Of a stretch of 62,010 nt of DNA, positions 25,376 to 34,070 are shown piece after piece. The stretch is from Methanobacteriota archaeon (GTDB taxonomy: Archaea > Thermoplasmatota > Thermoplasmata > UBA10834). How positions within the stretch are numbered: the stretch's first letter is position 1; every line of letters begins with the position of its first letter. Made by a program: the position numbers and the translations under genes. A model generated the notes under the pieces. The model searched no databases. It was not told where the DNA came from and saw only the letters and a list, made by a program, of their open reading frames with translations. Where the stretch lies: contig CP070748.1 of NCBI GenBank assembly GCA_020348345.1, forward strand, positions 789,124 to 851,133, given 5' to 3'.

Positions 25376-26128
25376 ATGGCAAAGAGGAGCGGCGAACGAG
25401 CCCGTTGCGTGACGGGCATCGAAGGATTTGACACCGTGCTCTACGGTGGAATCCCGCGGTCAAATACAGTGCTCCTCACGGGGAGCTGTGGCACGGGCAA
25501 GACCTCTCTGGCGCTCGAGTTTCTCATTCACGGTGCGACGAAGGGGGAGAATTCGCTCTTCGTCTCCGTCACGGAGAATTCCGACAAGATGCTTGCGAAC
25601 ATCATTCCGTACAACTTCTTCACGGACGACCTCGTCGAATCGGGCAAGCTGGTGTTTGTGGACCTCCCAGTGATGTACGAGCGCCTGGGCATGACCAAGG
25701 CGGAGCTGTCCATGGAGGAGATCGACCTGCTCGTAACGGCCATTGCAAGCCTGGCGCGTGAGCTTGGCACGAAGAGGCTGGTAATCGATTCGATAACTTC
25801 GGTGTGCTACAAGCTGAAGACCTCGGAGAAGATAAGGGACTTCGTGCTGAAACTGAGCAAGGCGCTTACTGACATCGATTGCACCTCGATTCTTGTCAGC
25901 GAGGTGGCCGCTCAGTCCGATTCATATTCGATGTTCGGCGTCGAAGAGGCGATTTCAGACGGCATCGTGTTGATGGCAAACATGGAGCGTCGAGGAGATC
26001 TGTTGAGAACCCTGCAGGTAATCAAGATGCGGGGGACGATGCATTCGCGGGCCAAATACGTCCTCGACCTCACGCCCGAAGGCGTTCTGCTGGTGCCACT
26101 GCTCAAGGGAGGGAGCACAAGAGCATGA
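25376..26128 (+). CDS. KaiC-like (RAD55-type) RecA ATPase, intact Walker A
   Basis: Single-domain KaiC/RadA-related ATPase of 250 residues. Walker A GSCGTGKT (36-43), VSVTENSD (the KaiC catalytic-glutamate region, about 64-71), Walker B KRLVIDSITSV (about 134-144) and the VSEV strand are all present, so ATP binding is expected. TATA-like CATAATATG (about 25343-25351) lies 25-30 bases before ATG 25376, suggesting a near-leaderless mRNA. It begins a three-gene cassette of KaiC-like proteins; its stop overlaps the next start (ATGA). KaiC-like proteins are proposed signalling hubs in archaea, and ArlH of the archaellum belongs to this family. Confidence 0.88.
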   Translation: MAKRSGERARCVTGIEGFDTVLYGGIPRSNTVLLTGSCGTGKTSLALEFLIHGATKGENSLFVSVTENSDKMLANIIPYNFFTDDLVESGKLVFVDLPVMYERLGMTKAELSMEEIDLLVTAIASLARELGTKRLVIDSITSVCYKLKTSEKIRDFVLKLSKALTDIDCTSILVSEVAAQSDSYSMFGVEEAISDGIVLMANMERRGDLLRTLQVIKMRGTMHSRAKYVLDLTPEGVLLVPLLKGGSTRA

Positions 26129-26715
26129 GTGACAAACGAGTAGCACAGCAAGTGGCGGACGAGCTAATCGATGTTCCCCCGTCCTCAGCGATATCTCTCC
26201 AGATGTCCGTGGATCATTACCTGGACGTTCTGCGTGGAGTGCTTGATCTATTCGCGTCCAGGAAGGAGGCCGATGTCATATACGTGACATCGACGATATC
26301 GTTCGAAGCGATCAAACGCGTGATGGAGGCGTTGGACATCGACACCTCTCGCGTGTACTTCGTCGATTGCATCTCGCATATCATGATGGGAGCATCGTCC
26401 GGCCAGACGGACGAGCATACAACGCTCGTGGAAAGCCCCACCATGCTGGAGAACGTCATGCTGAAGGTGGAGTACCTCATACGCCTCTCGGAGGCGAAGG
26501 ACAAGATCGTCGTCATCGACTCCATTAACTCGCTTGCGATCCATAACAACAACTGGATACTGTCGGAGTTCCTTCACATACTTGTCTCTGGACTGAGGGT
26601 GCGGGACGTCTACACCATTATACTGTCCGTCGAGGAGCACTCGACGCCTGAGATAAACAACATGGTCAACCTCGTGTGCGATCAGGGCATACGTACGGGA
26701 CAGAAGGAGGACTGA
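26125..26715 (+). CDS. KaiC-like RecA-fold protein without a P-loop
   Basis: Protein of 196 residues with a RecA/KaiC core but no Walker A motif: the expected first strand and loop are replaced by an alpha-helical stretch (about 30-47), followed by DVIYVTSTISFEAIKRVMEA. The Walker B strand is kept (KIVVIDSINSLAIHN, about 132-146). It starts at ATG 26125, overlapping the stop of the preceding ATPase, and ends 1 base before the next gene, so the three are surely co-expressed. It is probably a non-catalytic partner of one or both neighbours (inference). Confidence 0.8.
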   Translation: MSDKRVAQQVADELIDVPPSSAISLQMSVDHYLDVLRGVLDLFASRKEADVIYVTSTISFEAIKRVMEALDIDTSRVYFVDCISHIMMGASSGQTDEHTTLVESPTMLENVMLKVEYLIRLSEAKDKIVVIDSINSLAIHNNNWILSEFLHILVSGLRVRDVYTIILSVEEHSTPEINNMVNLVCDQGIRTGQKED

Positions 26716-26716
26716 G

Positions 26717-27442
26717 ATGAAGTTCACCAGCATCGGAATCAAGGCGCTCGACGAGCATCTGGGAGGCGGCGTCTCAAAGGGTTCTACAGTTCTAGTGATG
26801 GGCACGCCCGGCTCAGGCACCGAGTTCTTCGCCAAGCAGTTCGCTTCGGCGGGAGACGAGGCGGTCACGTACTTCACGTCCACGGAGCGCGACGAGGACA
26901 TCCTGGGCGTTATGCGCGAGTACGGCTGGAAGACTGACCTGTCCATTGTGAATATCGGTACCAAATACTACGAGAATGTACTCGCCAAGAAGCTTGAAAT
27001 CAGTCGTTTCCGACAGGAAGGCATCACACTGTCCGACATAAGGCGATTCGAGGAGAAGGACATGCACAGGGAGGAGAACTTTCTCACGTTCCTTTCCTAC
27101 GAAATATCCAAGCTAGAGCCTCCCTTCCGAGTCGTGATCAACTCGCTCGACTTCTTCCTGGAGAACTACGACAGCGCCGAGGTCCTGATGGCGATGCGGA
27201 CGATCAAGGCTCACACGCAGCATTCGGAGAGCGTCACGCTCATGACAATGCTGAAGGGCGTGCACGATTCGCGAATCCAGAGCAGCATCGAAGACCTTTC
27301 CGATGTGATACTCGAGCTCGACAGGGAGAAGGTCGGCCACGAGTACAAGAAGTACATGATCGTCCAGAAGGTCAGGAACCGGCCTGTGATGGTGGGCATC
27401 GTCCCGTGCTCGTTCGATGAGACCGGCATCAGGCCCAGCTGA
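26717..27442 (+). CDS. KaiC-like protein with degenerate Walker A
   Basis: Third member of the cassette, 241 residues. The KaiC fold is clear (GIKALDEHLGGGVSKGSTVLVMG, FTSTERDE, FRVVINSLDFFLE). However, the P-loop reads GTPGSGTE (29-36), so the catalytic Lys and the following Ser/Thr are replaced by Thr and Glu. ATP binding should be weak or lost. The Walker B region lacks the usual Asp, having INSLDF. It starts 1 base after the upstream gene. The next gene is a pilin, which together with ArlH precedent hints at a surface-structure role; this is inference from position. Confidence 0.83.
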   Translation: MKFTSIGIKALDEHLGGGVSKGSTVLVMGTPGSGTEFFAKQFASAGDEAVTYFTSTERDEDILGVMREYGWKTDLSIVNIGTKYYENVLAKKLEISRFRQEGITLSDIRRFEEKDMHREENFLTFLSYEISKLEPPFRVVINSLDFFLENYDSAEVLMAMRTIKAHTQHSESVTLMTMLKGVHDSRIQSSIEDLSDVILELDREKVGHEYKKYMIVQKVRNRPVMVGIVPCSFDETGIRPS

Positions 27443-27633
27443 GGGTCGGAATCGTCGGTAATGTTCCTCCTATAACGTCGTAATTTCGACAGAAAGCGAC
27501 ATTTATAGGGATGTTTATAAATGAAAAGAAGACGTAGTCTTCTTGGCGTACTGACTTAAACGACATGGCCAGATGTTCCACTTCGCTATACGCCGATATC
27601 AGTCACGCTCAGTCATGATAATCACCCGCAAAG

Positions 27634-27692
27634 CTATATAAGCTGCACTCAGCGCTAATCACCTTTCGCGGGCCGAAAGGTTCGCAGGAGGA
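27634..27692 (+). promoter_or_regulatory. Pilin promoter with 5' stem-loop and Shine-Dalgarno
   Basis: TATA box CTATATAAG (27634-27642) is followed, at the expected transcription start distance, by a perfect 8-bp stem: ACCTTTCG (27661-27668), loop CGGGC, CGAAAGGT (27674-27681). A strong AGGAGGA (27686-27692) lies 6 bases before the pilin ATG. The mRNA would therefore begin in or next to the hairpin, leaving the Shine-Dalgarno free. Other TATA-like runs are seen near 27500-27520. Confidence 0.7.
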
Positions 27693-27698
27693 CGAAAC

Positions 27699-28208
27699 AT
27701 GAAGAAAAATTGGGCAATCCGAAAGGATGCCGAAGCGGTATCTCCCGTTATAGCGACCATCTTGATGGTGGCTATTACCGTAGTTCTGGCGGCCGTGCTG
27801 TATGTCATGGTGCTGGGCTTCGGTGGGGGTGAAAACACCCCATCGGTGCAGATCACGTCGAGAACGACTACGGACAACGGATATAAGTGGACGTTAACCG
27901 CCCCGACATCCGAGGTCTCGTGGACCGATTTCACGGTGATCCTGCAGTCGCCTACAGATGCTGAGACCTTCGACACATTGACCAAGACGGCTCTGACGGG
28001 AACCGGCGTGCAGACCCAGTCCATATCGGCCACCTTTGACGGCTCGACATTCTACCTGAATGTCACTGACCTGGGCGGCAATGGGATTATGAGCAATGGT
28101 GATTACATCACCATTGAGGGAGCGTTCGCATCCGGCACGACCTACACGATAACAATGCAGCACGAGCCGACCGATGGTACGATGGTCTCCCAACAGTGGA
28201 CTGTCTGA
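27699..28208 (+). CDS. Archaeal type IV pilin
   Basis: Pilin-family protein of 169 residues. A short charged leader (MKKNWAIRKDAEA) precedes the hallmark VSPVIATILMVAITVVLAAV helix (14-33), giving a class III signal peptide processed by an EppA/PibD-type prepilin peptidase. The mature domain is beta-rich, with many Thr, Ser and Asn, as expected for a surface-exposed, possibly glycosylated pilin. No pilus assembly ATPase is in the window. The strong promoter, 5' hairpin and 3' terminator suggest high expression. It follows the KaiC-like cassette by 256 bases. Confidence 0.92.
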   Translation: MKKNWAIRKDAEAVSPVIATILMVAITVVLAAVLYVMVLGFGGGENTPSVQITSRTTTDNGYKWTLTAPTSEVSWTDFTVILQSPTDAETFDTLTKTALTGTGVQTQSISATFDGSTFYLNVTDLGGNGIMSNGDYITIEGAFASGTTYTITMQHEPTDGTMVSQQWTV

Positions 28209-28237
28209 TCGGGACAGCTGAAACAATAATGAAACAA

Positions 28238-28265
28238 CTCGGGAGGGCCGCTTGGCCTTTCCGAG
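28238..28265 (+). terminator. Terminator hairpin after the pilin gene
   Basis: CTCGGGAGGGCC (28238-28249), loop GCTT, GGCCTTTCCGAG (28254-28265): a 12-bp stem with two G-U pairs and a tetraloop, followed by a T-rich run (about 28270-28279). It lies 30 bases after the pilin stop. Confidence 0.7.
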
Positions 28266-28359
28266 CGCCTTTGATTTTTCATCGCGATCCTTCAGTAGAG
28301 ATCAGGGTCTTCTTGCCAAGATCATGTCTCACTAGATGCCTTTGAGAGGAGCATATCGG

Positions 28360-28797
28360 TCATGCGCCGCTCGGATGGTCATGGATAATAACCGAAGTGT
28401 GCGCGATCTGGTCCGTCCATTTCTGTCTCGGGTCGCGTGTTTCCACCGCCAGGCCCACTATCCAGTCAAGTAGCAGCAGAAGCACGAATATCTTTGTGAC
28501 ATTCCTCATCAGCGACTGCGACATTGACATCGCCCCTCCAATCGATACCGATTTCATCTGCATGATCATCTTTCCGACGGTGCCGCCGACGGCATAATCG
28601 AAGAGAGAGGAATACAGGAATAGGACAATGCCAGAGAAAAGGCCGAAACTCACGAAGTGCCTCCCAGAGAGCATCGACACAAATATCATTATCGGCACAT
28701 AGATCAGCACCGCGTCGAAGACGATGGCGACAATCCGTTTGAGCCAGTGTTGCTGAAGGGCCTTGTCGTGCCCGAGATAGTCAAAACCCGTTGGCAT
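28360..28797 (-). CDS. RDD-family membrane protein
   Basis: Small membrane protein of 145 residues with the RDD arrangement. Arg and Asp of the first segment are in KRIVAIVFDAVLIYVP (about 20-35), GGTVGKMIMQMKSV follows the second segment, and DPRQKWTDQIAHTSVI is the conserved end. Three or four membrane segments lie near 24-45, 48-68 and 100-118. RDD proteins have been linked to ion transport, but no function can be assigned. It converges on the pilin gene. Confidence 0.85.
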   Translation of the reverse strand: MPTGFDYLGHDKALQQHWLKRIVAIVFDAVLIYVPIMIFVSMLSGRHFVSFGLFSGIVLFLYSSLFDYAVGGTVGKMIMQMKSVSIGGAMSMSQSLMRNVTKIFVLLLLLDWIVGLAVETRDPRQKWTDQIAHTSVIIHDHPSGA

Positions 28798-29016
28798 ATC
28801 TCATCAACCGCATGGCTGATGCACGTCGGTCGGTAATTATTCTTTGCCGGTCGAGGGACGGCGCCCGCCACTCGGTTCGCCCGTCTGTCATCATGGGTTC
28901 AGCGGTAACTGTCTCGTCATCGTGGCGTCCCTCTATCCGCGCCGAGAGCATAAAAATCCTTTGCCCGTCTGCGAAGGCACGTCTAAATACGGGCGCGCCC
29001 CCTCAATACAGTCGAT

Positions 29017-29568
29017 ATGAGAGGAATCCGGGTCTATGCGCTCATGCAGCGAGAGGACGATCCTCGCAAGTGCACGGCTGCGCGGCTCGTGCGGGCTGGG
29101 GAGATACGCGCAGCGCGCGATGTGAAGAAGATACCTCCGGGAGCAGTCGTGCTCGATCCCGAGGCGCCGAAGGCATTCTCCAGAGAGGATGCGGACGCAG
29201 TCATGAAGCACGGCCTCCTGGTGTTGGACTGCTCATGGAATCAGCTTACAAGATTCCCCCGCCTTCGCAGTGGCCTGAGGCATCGTGCCCTCCCATTCCT
29301 GGTCGCAGCGAATCCCGTCAACTTCGGCAAGCCTCAACGATTATGCAGCGCGGAGGCAGTCGCAGCGGCTCTGTACATTCTGGGAGAGAAGGAGCGGGCC
29401 CGCAAGACCATGTCTCTCTTCCGCTGGGGCGATACGTTCATAGAGATAAACGAGATGCTTCTTGAGGGTTACAGCCTCGCACACACGAGCGCAGGGGTCG
29501 TGAGGGTCCAGAGCGAGGCGATTGGAAGCATAAGTGTAGCCAGAGGAGATTCGAAGGACCCGCAATAG
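29017..29568 (+). CDS. tsr3: 16S rRNA aminocarboxypropyltransferase Tsr3
   Basis: SPOUT-like enzyme (DUF367/RLI-associated) of 183 residues that transfers the aminocarboxypropyl group of SAM to a hypermodified rRNA uridine. Visible family motifs are VLDCSWNQL (about 69-77), FLVAANPVNFGKPQRLCSAEAVAAAL (about 93-118 in separate blocks) and FRWGDTFIEIN (about 134-144). TATA-like CTAAATACG (28984-28992) is 25 bases before ATG 29017, so the mRNA should be leaderless. Confidence 0.93.
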   Translation: MRGIRVYALMQREDDPRKCTAARLVRAGEIRAARDVKKIPPGAVVLDPEAPKAFSREDADAVMKHGLLVLDCSWNQLTRFPRLRSGLRHRALPFLVAANPVNFGKPQRLCSAEAVAAALYILGEKERARKTMSLFRWGDTFIEINEMLLEGYSLAHTSAGVVRVQSEAIGSISVARGDSKDPQ

Positions 29569-29659
29569 AGCTTTAGTATCACATAGGCGATTCGTGTTAC
29601 CCCTCTGCCATCGGCGAGAGCCTTTGGCACAGGGCGTTGCCTCGCGCGGGGGAGTGAGC

Positions 29660-31783
29660 ATGCCAAAGGAATACACATCGGAAGACCTGGTCGCGATATG
29701 GGAGGAGTTTCTAGGCGGCCAGGAAATGCGACACAAGGTCAACGAGATCGCCGACTTCTACCCTGAGGTCAGAAGTCTCTATGTCGATTTCGCCGATGTT
29801 GAGATGCACGACCCCGATCTCGCTAACTACACCCTGGCGAAGCCGACCGTTTCCGTTCAGTCAGCCGAGGAGGCAATGCGCAGGATGGTATCCCACGCAC
29901 TCACGAGCCCCTATATCCACTTCCGCATCAGGAACCTCCCGCGCGATTCCAGGATAGACATCCGCAAACTGAGGGCGAAGCACCTCGAAACCTTCGTGTC
30001 CGTCGAAGGACTCGTCAGAAAAGCGACCGAGGTTCGACCTCGGGTAACCGTGGCGGAGTTCGAGTGCATGCGATGTGGCGCGAGGCTGTTTGTAGAGCAG
30101 GAGGGCATGCAGTTCCGGGAGCCTCTCGAATGCTCAAAGGATGAGGGCGGATGCGGCCGAGGAAGCGGCTCGACCAGGTTCAGGCTTCTGACCGAGAAAT
30201 CACTGTTCGTCGACACACAGAAAGTCGAGATACAGGAACCGCCGGAGGGGCTCAGAGGCGGATCTCAGCCCGAGCGTCTGGTGGGGTTCGTCGAGGACGA
30301 CATCTCCGGCAGGATATCTCCCGGAGACCGCCTGATCATCAACGGAATGCTCAAAAGCCACCAGAAGGGCACCCAGACTAAATCAACCCTGTTCGACCTT
30401 ACGCTCGACATCAACTCCATTGAGTACGAGGAGCACGAGTACGAGGAAATCGTCATAACCCCAGAGGACGAGATGAAGATCAGGCAGTTCGCGAAATCCC
30501 CGGACGTGCTTGAGAAGATAGTCGCCTCCATCTCGCCGACGATTTACGGCTATTTGCAGGAGAAGGAGGCTCTCGCGCTGCAGCTGTTCGGCGGCGTATC
30601 CAAGGAGATGGATGACGGCACTCACATACGCGGCGACATCCACATCGCGATGATCGGCGACCCCGGCACGGCCAAGTCGCAGATACTGCGATACATGGCC
30701 ATGCTCGCTCCGAGAGGCATCTACACCTCAGGCAAGTCGGCATCTGCAGCAGGACTCACCGCCGCTGCGGTCAAGGATGAATTCGGCGAGGGCCGGTGGA
30801 CCCTCGAGGCAGGCGCACTGGTTCTGGCCGACAAGGGCCTTGCATGCATCGACGAGCTCGACAAGATGAACGATCAGGATCGGTCTTCCATACACGAGAG
30901 CCTCGAGCAGGGCACTATATCGGTCGCTAAGGCCGGGATCACCGCCACGCTGCAGTCGAGGTGCGCCGTACTGGGCGCCGCCAATCCTAAGTATGGCAGG
31001 TTCGACGAGAACAGGAACATAGCAGAGCAGATAGACCTCCCGCCAGCGCTACTATCACGATTCGACGCCATCTTCACAATGACCGACAGGCCGGATTCTG
31101 TGTACGACCAGAGCGTCGCATCGCACATACTGAAGGTGCACCGGAGGGGCGAGATACGTCTGCATGAAAGCCCGGAGAAGATACCCGACATGGACGCGCG
31201 GGCGATAATGAGCGACACCGAGATTTTGGTGCCGGCGATGGACATCGAATTCCTCAGGAAGTACGTCGCGTTCAGCAAGCGCATAACGCCAGTTCTGTCA
31301 GCTGAGGCGATGAGCACCTTGGAGACATACTATGTCACAATCCGCAAGCTCGGAGAAGGCGAGGAATCGTCGGTTCCGATTACCGCAAGACAGCTCGAGG
31401 CTCTTATACGTCTCGCGGAGTCAAGCGCCAGAGCGCGGCTGAGCGTGATCGTGACTGCCGAGGACGCCGAGAGGGCGATCAAGATCGTTGAGTACTACCT
31501 CAACAAGGTCGCCAGCGAGGGAGGGAGACGAGACATCGACCTCATCGCCACCGGGACGAGCAGGAGTCAGAGGGAGCAGATCTATGTTCTCAGAAGTCTG
31601 GTGCAGCAGCTGGCAGATGAGCGCCGAGGCGTCAGCCTCGAGGAGCTGATTCAGAAGGCCGCTTCAGACAACATCACCGAGGAGCGTGTGCGGGCCTTGG
31701 TGAAACGGCTTAGCGACGCAGGCGAGGTGTACTCCCCGCAGCCTGGTTATTACAAGCTCGCCAGTGAGGAGCGCATGGCATGA
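29660..31783 (+). CDS. mcm: Replicative helicase MCM
   Basis: MCM helicase of 707 residues, loaded at origins by Orc1/Cdc6. The N-terminal DNA-binding region has a zinc site (CMRCG, then a Cys-x6-Cys in the ECSKDEGGC stretch, about 135-165). The AAA+ domain shows Walker A GDPGTAKSQ (about 334-342), Walker B LACIDELDKM and the arginine finger in LLSRFDAIF. A winged helix ends the chain (about 630-705). ATG 29660 has GGGGGAG upstream; the longer frame from 29594 is not supported. The stop overlaps the DUF424 gene (ATGA), giving an mcm-DUF424-nmd3 operon. Confidence 0.97.
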   Translation: MPKEYTSEDLVAIWEEFLGGQEMRHKVNEIADFYPEVRSLYVDFADVEMHDPDLANYTLAKPTVSVQSAEEAMRRMVSHALTSPYIHFRIRNLPRDSRIDIRKLRAKHLETFVSVEGLVRKATEVRPRVTVAEFECMRCGARLFVEQEGMQFREPLECSKDEGGCGRGSGSTRFRLLTEKSLFVDTQKVEIQEPPEGLRGGSQPERLVGFVEDDISGRISPGDRLIINGMLKSHQKGTQTKSTLFDLTLDINSIEYEEHEYEEIVITPEDEMKIRQFAKSPDVLEKIVASISPTIYGYLQEKEALALQLFGGVSKEMDDGTHIRGDIHIAMIGDPGTAKSQILRYMAMLAPRGIYTSGKSASAAGLTAAAVKDEFGEGRWTLEAGALVLADKGLACIDELDKMNDQDRSSIHESLEQGTISVAKAGITATLQSRCAVLGAANPKYGRFDENRNIAEQIDLPPALLSRFDAIFTMTDRPDSVYDQSVASHILKVHRRGEIRLHESPEKIPDMDARAIMSDTEILVPAMDIEFLRKYVAFSKRITPVLSAEAMSTLETYYVTIRKLGEGEESSVPITARQLEALIRLAESSARARLSVIVTAEDAERAIKIVEYYLNKVASEGGRRDIDLIATGTSRSQREQIYVLRSLVQQLADERRGVSLEELIQKAASDNITEERVRALVKRLSDAGEVYSPQPGYYKLASEERMA

Positions 31784-32085
31784 ACTCGGGGATCTGCGTC
31801 AAGGTTCACAGAAGCGGCAAGGAGCTGCTTGTTGCCGCATGCGATGTGGACATCCTCGGAAACACCTTCAGAGAAGGCAAGTTGAGGATACAGGTGTCCA
31901 GGGACTTCTATGAGGGCGACACCGTAGGGGAGGACACACTCGTGAACCGTCTTGAGCTGGCAACGGTGGCGAACCTCGTGGGGAGCCAGGTGATCGACAT
32001 CGCGATAAGACATGGGTTCATCGACCCCGATTGTGTGCTCGTAATAGATGGGGTCCCGCACGCACAGATGGCAAGGATGGTCTGA
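31780..32085 (+). CDS. DUF424 family protein
   Basis: Archaeal protein of 101 residues of unknown function with the family pattern VHRSGKELLVAACDVDILG, TFREGKLRIQVSRDFY and the closing VLVIDGVPHAQ. In other archaea DUF424 genes lie near nmd3 or aIF2 genes, as here. It overlaps the mcm stop by 4 bases and ends 1 base before nmd3. A ribosome-biogenesis role is suggested only by this context. Confidence 0.88.
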   Translation: MNSGICVKVHRSGKELLVAACDVDILGNTFREGKLRIQVSRDFYEGDTVGEDTLVNRLELATVANLVGSQVIDIAIRHGFIDPDCVLVIDGVPHAQMARMV

Positions 32086-32086
32086 G

Positions 32087-33121
32087 GTGTTCTGCGTAGA
32101 GTGCGGGAGAGAGGGAGAACTGATAGGGCCGCTGTGTCACGACTGCTATTCCAGGAAGAAGGTCATCGTTGACCTCCCTCAATACATCGACCTCACGCTG
32201 TGCTCTCACTGCTCCTCATTCTTGATGGGCGGCAGATGGGCAGAGACCGAATCGGTCAAGGAGGCGGTCGAAATGCTGCTGATGGAGGCCATCTCCGCAC
32301 CGAACGGGATGCAGGTTGACGGCTTGACCGTTCAGCTCACCGAGAAGGATCAACGCACATTCGAGGCGGCTGTGGCGGTCGAGCTCGTTTCCGAAGGCCA
32401 CCGTTTCGATCGGAAGCTGACCACAACCGTGAGGCTGAAACACGGCTCCTGCAAAGAGTGCTCGAAGCAGAGAGGCAACTACTACGAGGCAATCATACAA
32501 TTGAGAGGAGACGACAGAGCACTCACCGCCGATGTCGAGCGGAGGATGGAGAGGCAGGTCACGGACAGGATCGACGCTATGCGTGCGGGCAGCCGGGAGG
32601 TCTTCCTCACGAAAGTGGAGCATGTGAAGGGCGGGGTCGATTTCTACGTTAGCACGGCGCAGTCGGCAAGAATCATCTCCAGGGAATTTCAGGACTCCTT
32701 CTCGGCCGAATTCAAGGAGTCGTCGAGTCTATGGGGCAGACAGGACGGCCGCGACGTTTACAGGGTGACCTTCTTGGTCAGGCTACCACGCTTTGGCGTT
32801 GGCGACGTCATAACCTGTGATTCCCAGGACTACTACATCCGCACCATGTCAAAAGGCGTGGTTCGCTGCATCGCTCTTCCATCCGGTGAGGAGCGGCAGA
32901 TGAAGGTGCACGATCTGGAATCGTGTACTGTGTCGTGCCAAGCCTCCGGTATCGGTAATGCGATTGTTCTGACGGAGAGGGATTCGGAGCTGCAGCTGCT
33001 CGACCCCGACTCGATGGAGCCAGTGGATGTCATCAAGCCAAGAGGCTTCCGACGAGATGGCGAGCAGATAAGATTCGTTCGGACGAGCACGGGCACACAC
33101 GTGCTCAGCGACTCGTGGTGA
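32087..33121 (+). CDS. nmd3: 60S/50S export-related protein Nmd3
   Basis: Archaeal Nmd3, 344 residues, which binds the large ribosomal subunit during maturation. The N-terminal zinc ribbons are evident: FCVECGREG...LCHDCY and LCSHCSSFL (residues 2-46), with a further HGSCKECSKQRGNYYEA (about 115-131). The eL21/eIF5A-like C-terminal region follows (about 230-344). GTG 32087 begins 1 base after the DUF424 stop and puts the first zinc-binding Cys at residue 3, as in relatives. Confidence 0.92.
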   Translation: MFCVECGREGELIGPLCHDCYSRKKVIVDLPQYIDLTLCSHCSSFLMGGRWAETESVKEAVEMLLMEAISAPNGMQVDGLTVQLTEKDQRTFEAAVAVELVSEGHRFDRKLTTTVRLKHGSCKECSKQRGNYYEAIIQLRGDDRALTADVERRMERQVTDRIDAMRAGSREVFLTKVEHVKGGVDFYVSTAQSARIISREFQDSFSAEFKESSSLWGRQDGRDVYRVTFLVRLPRFGVGDVITCDSQDYYIRTMSKGVVRCIALPSGEERQMKVHDLESCTVSCQASGIGNAIVLTERDSELQLLDPDSMEPVDVIKPRGFRRDGEQIRFVRTSTGTHVLSDSW

Positions 33122-33192
33122 TCTGACACGTTGGCCTCAATCAAAAGGCATTAATCCCTAGGCTCCCTTTCCGAGGTCGTGGGGTATCTGTG

Positions 33193-34068
33193 ATGGTCAC
33201 GGAAACCGATGTACAGAACGCCGTTGTTGAACTCCTTCGCAAGACCGTCGTGAGGCTGCCTGCGGATGTCAAGAGCGCATTGAAGGCTGCCGCGGAAATC
33301 GAAACTGAGGAAGTGCCCAGGATGCAGTTGAAAGCCATTATGGACAACATCGCCCTCGCGGAGGAGGGCAACACGCCCATGTGCCAGGACACAGGCGTTA
33401 CGATATTCTACATCACACTGCCGCGGAACTGCGAGGTCGACGTGGAGAAGGGCATCGTCGACGGGGTGAGGCTCGCAACGAAGGAGGTTCCGCTCCGCCC
33501 GAACGCAGTTCAACCGCTGACGAGGAAAAACCCAGGCGACAATGTCGGCGAGAGGATGCCGTTCATCAACTGCAAGGTCGGCGACAAAGAGTACATCGAG
33601 ATTACCGTCATGACGAAGGGAGCCGGATCGGAGAACATGAGCCAGCTTGGCATGCTGACGCCAAGCCAGGGCGTACCCGGCATCAAGGAATTCGTGCTTA
33701 GCACGGTTCTGAGAGCAGGCGGCAACCCTTGTCCGCCAATGGTGCTCGGAATCGGGATAGGTGGCTCGTCTGATATATGCATGAAGCTGGCGAAGGAGGC
33801 CCTGCTGCGACCGTTGAATGAGCGGCATAAGGATTCCGAAATTGCAGCGCTCGAAACGGAGCTTCTGGAGGCGTTGAATATGTTGGACATAGGCCCAATG
33901 GGCCTCGGAGGCAGGACGACCGTGCTCGGGCTCAACATCGAGTACGCCTATTGCCACACCGCCAGCCTCCCGGTAGCGGTCAATGTGCAGTGCTGGGCCG
34001 CGAGGCGGGGAACGGTCAGAATACACCCGGACGGCAAACTGCAGTTTCCCACGCATGAGGAGGGCTGA
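33193..34068 (+). CDS. Fumarate hydratase class I, alpha subunit
   Basis: N-terminal domain subunit (291 residues) of a two-subunit [4Fe-4S] fumarase interconverting fumarate and malate. The likely cluster Cys are Cys64 (PMCQDTG), Cys180 (GNPCPPM) and Cys267 (NVQCWA). GIGIGGSSD and the AYCHTASLPVAVN segment are characteristic. ATG 33193 is chosen; GTG just before it is possible. It is followed after 2 bases by the beta subunit. Tartrate dehydratase is a related alternative, but fumarase is more common in archaea. Confidence 0.93.
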   Translation: MVTETDVQNAVVELLRKTVVRLPADVKSALKAAAEIETEEVPRMQLKAIMDNIALAEEGNTPMCQDTGVTIFYITLPRNCEVDVEKGIVDGVRLATKEVPLRPNAVQPLTRKNPGDNVGERMPFINCKVGDKEYIEITVMTKGAGSENMSQLGMLTPSQGVPGIKEFVLSTVLRAGGNPCPPMVLGIGIGGSSDICMKLAKEALLRPLNERHKDSEIAALETELLEALNMLDIGPMGLGGRTTVLGLNIEYAYCHTASLPVAVNVQCWAARRGTVRIHPDGKLQFPTHEEG

Positions 34069-34070
34069 AC

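Noticed and set aside
25879..26124. N-terminal extension of the second KaiC-like protein in its long open frame
   Set aside because: It lies entirely inside the upstream ATPase gene in another frame and is Arg/His-rich; the ATGA overlap at 26125 is the natural start.
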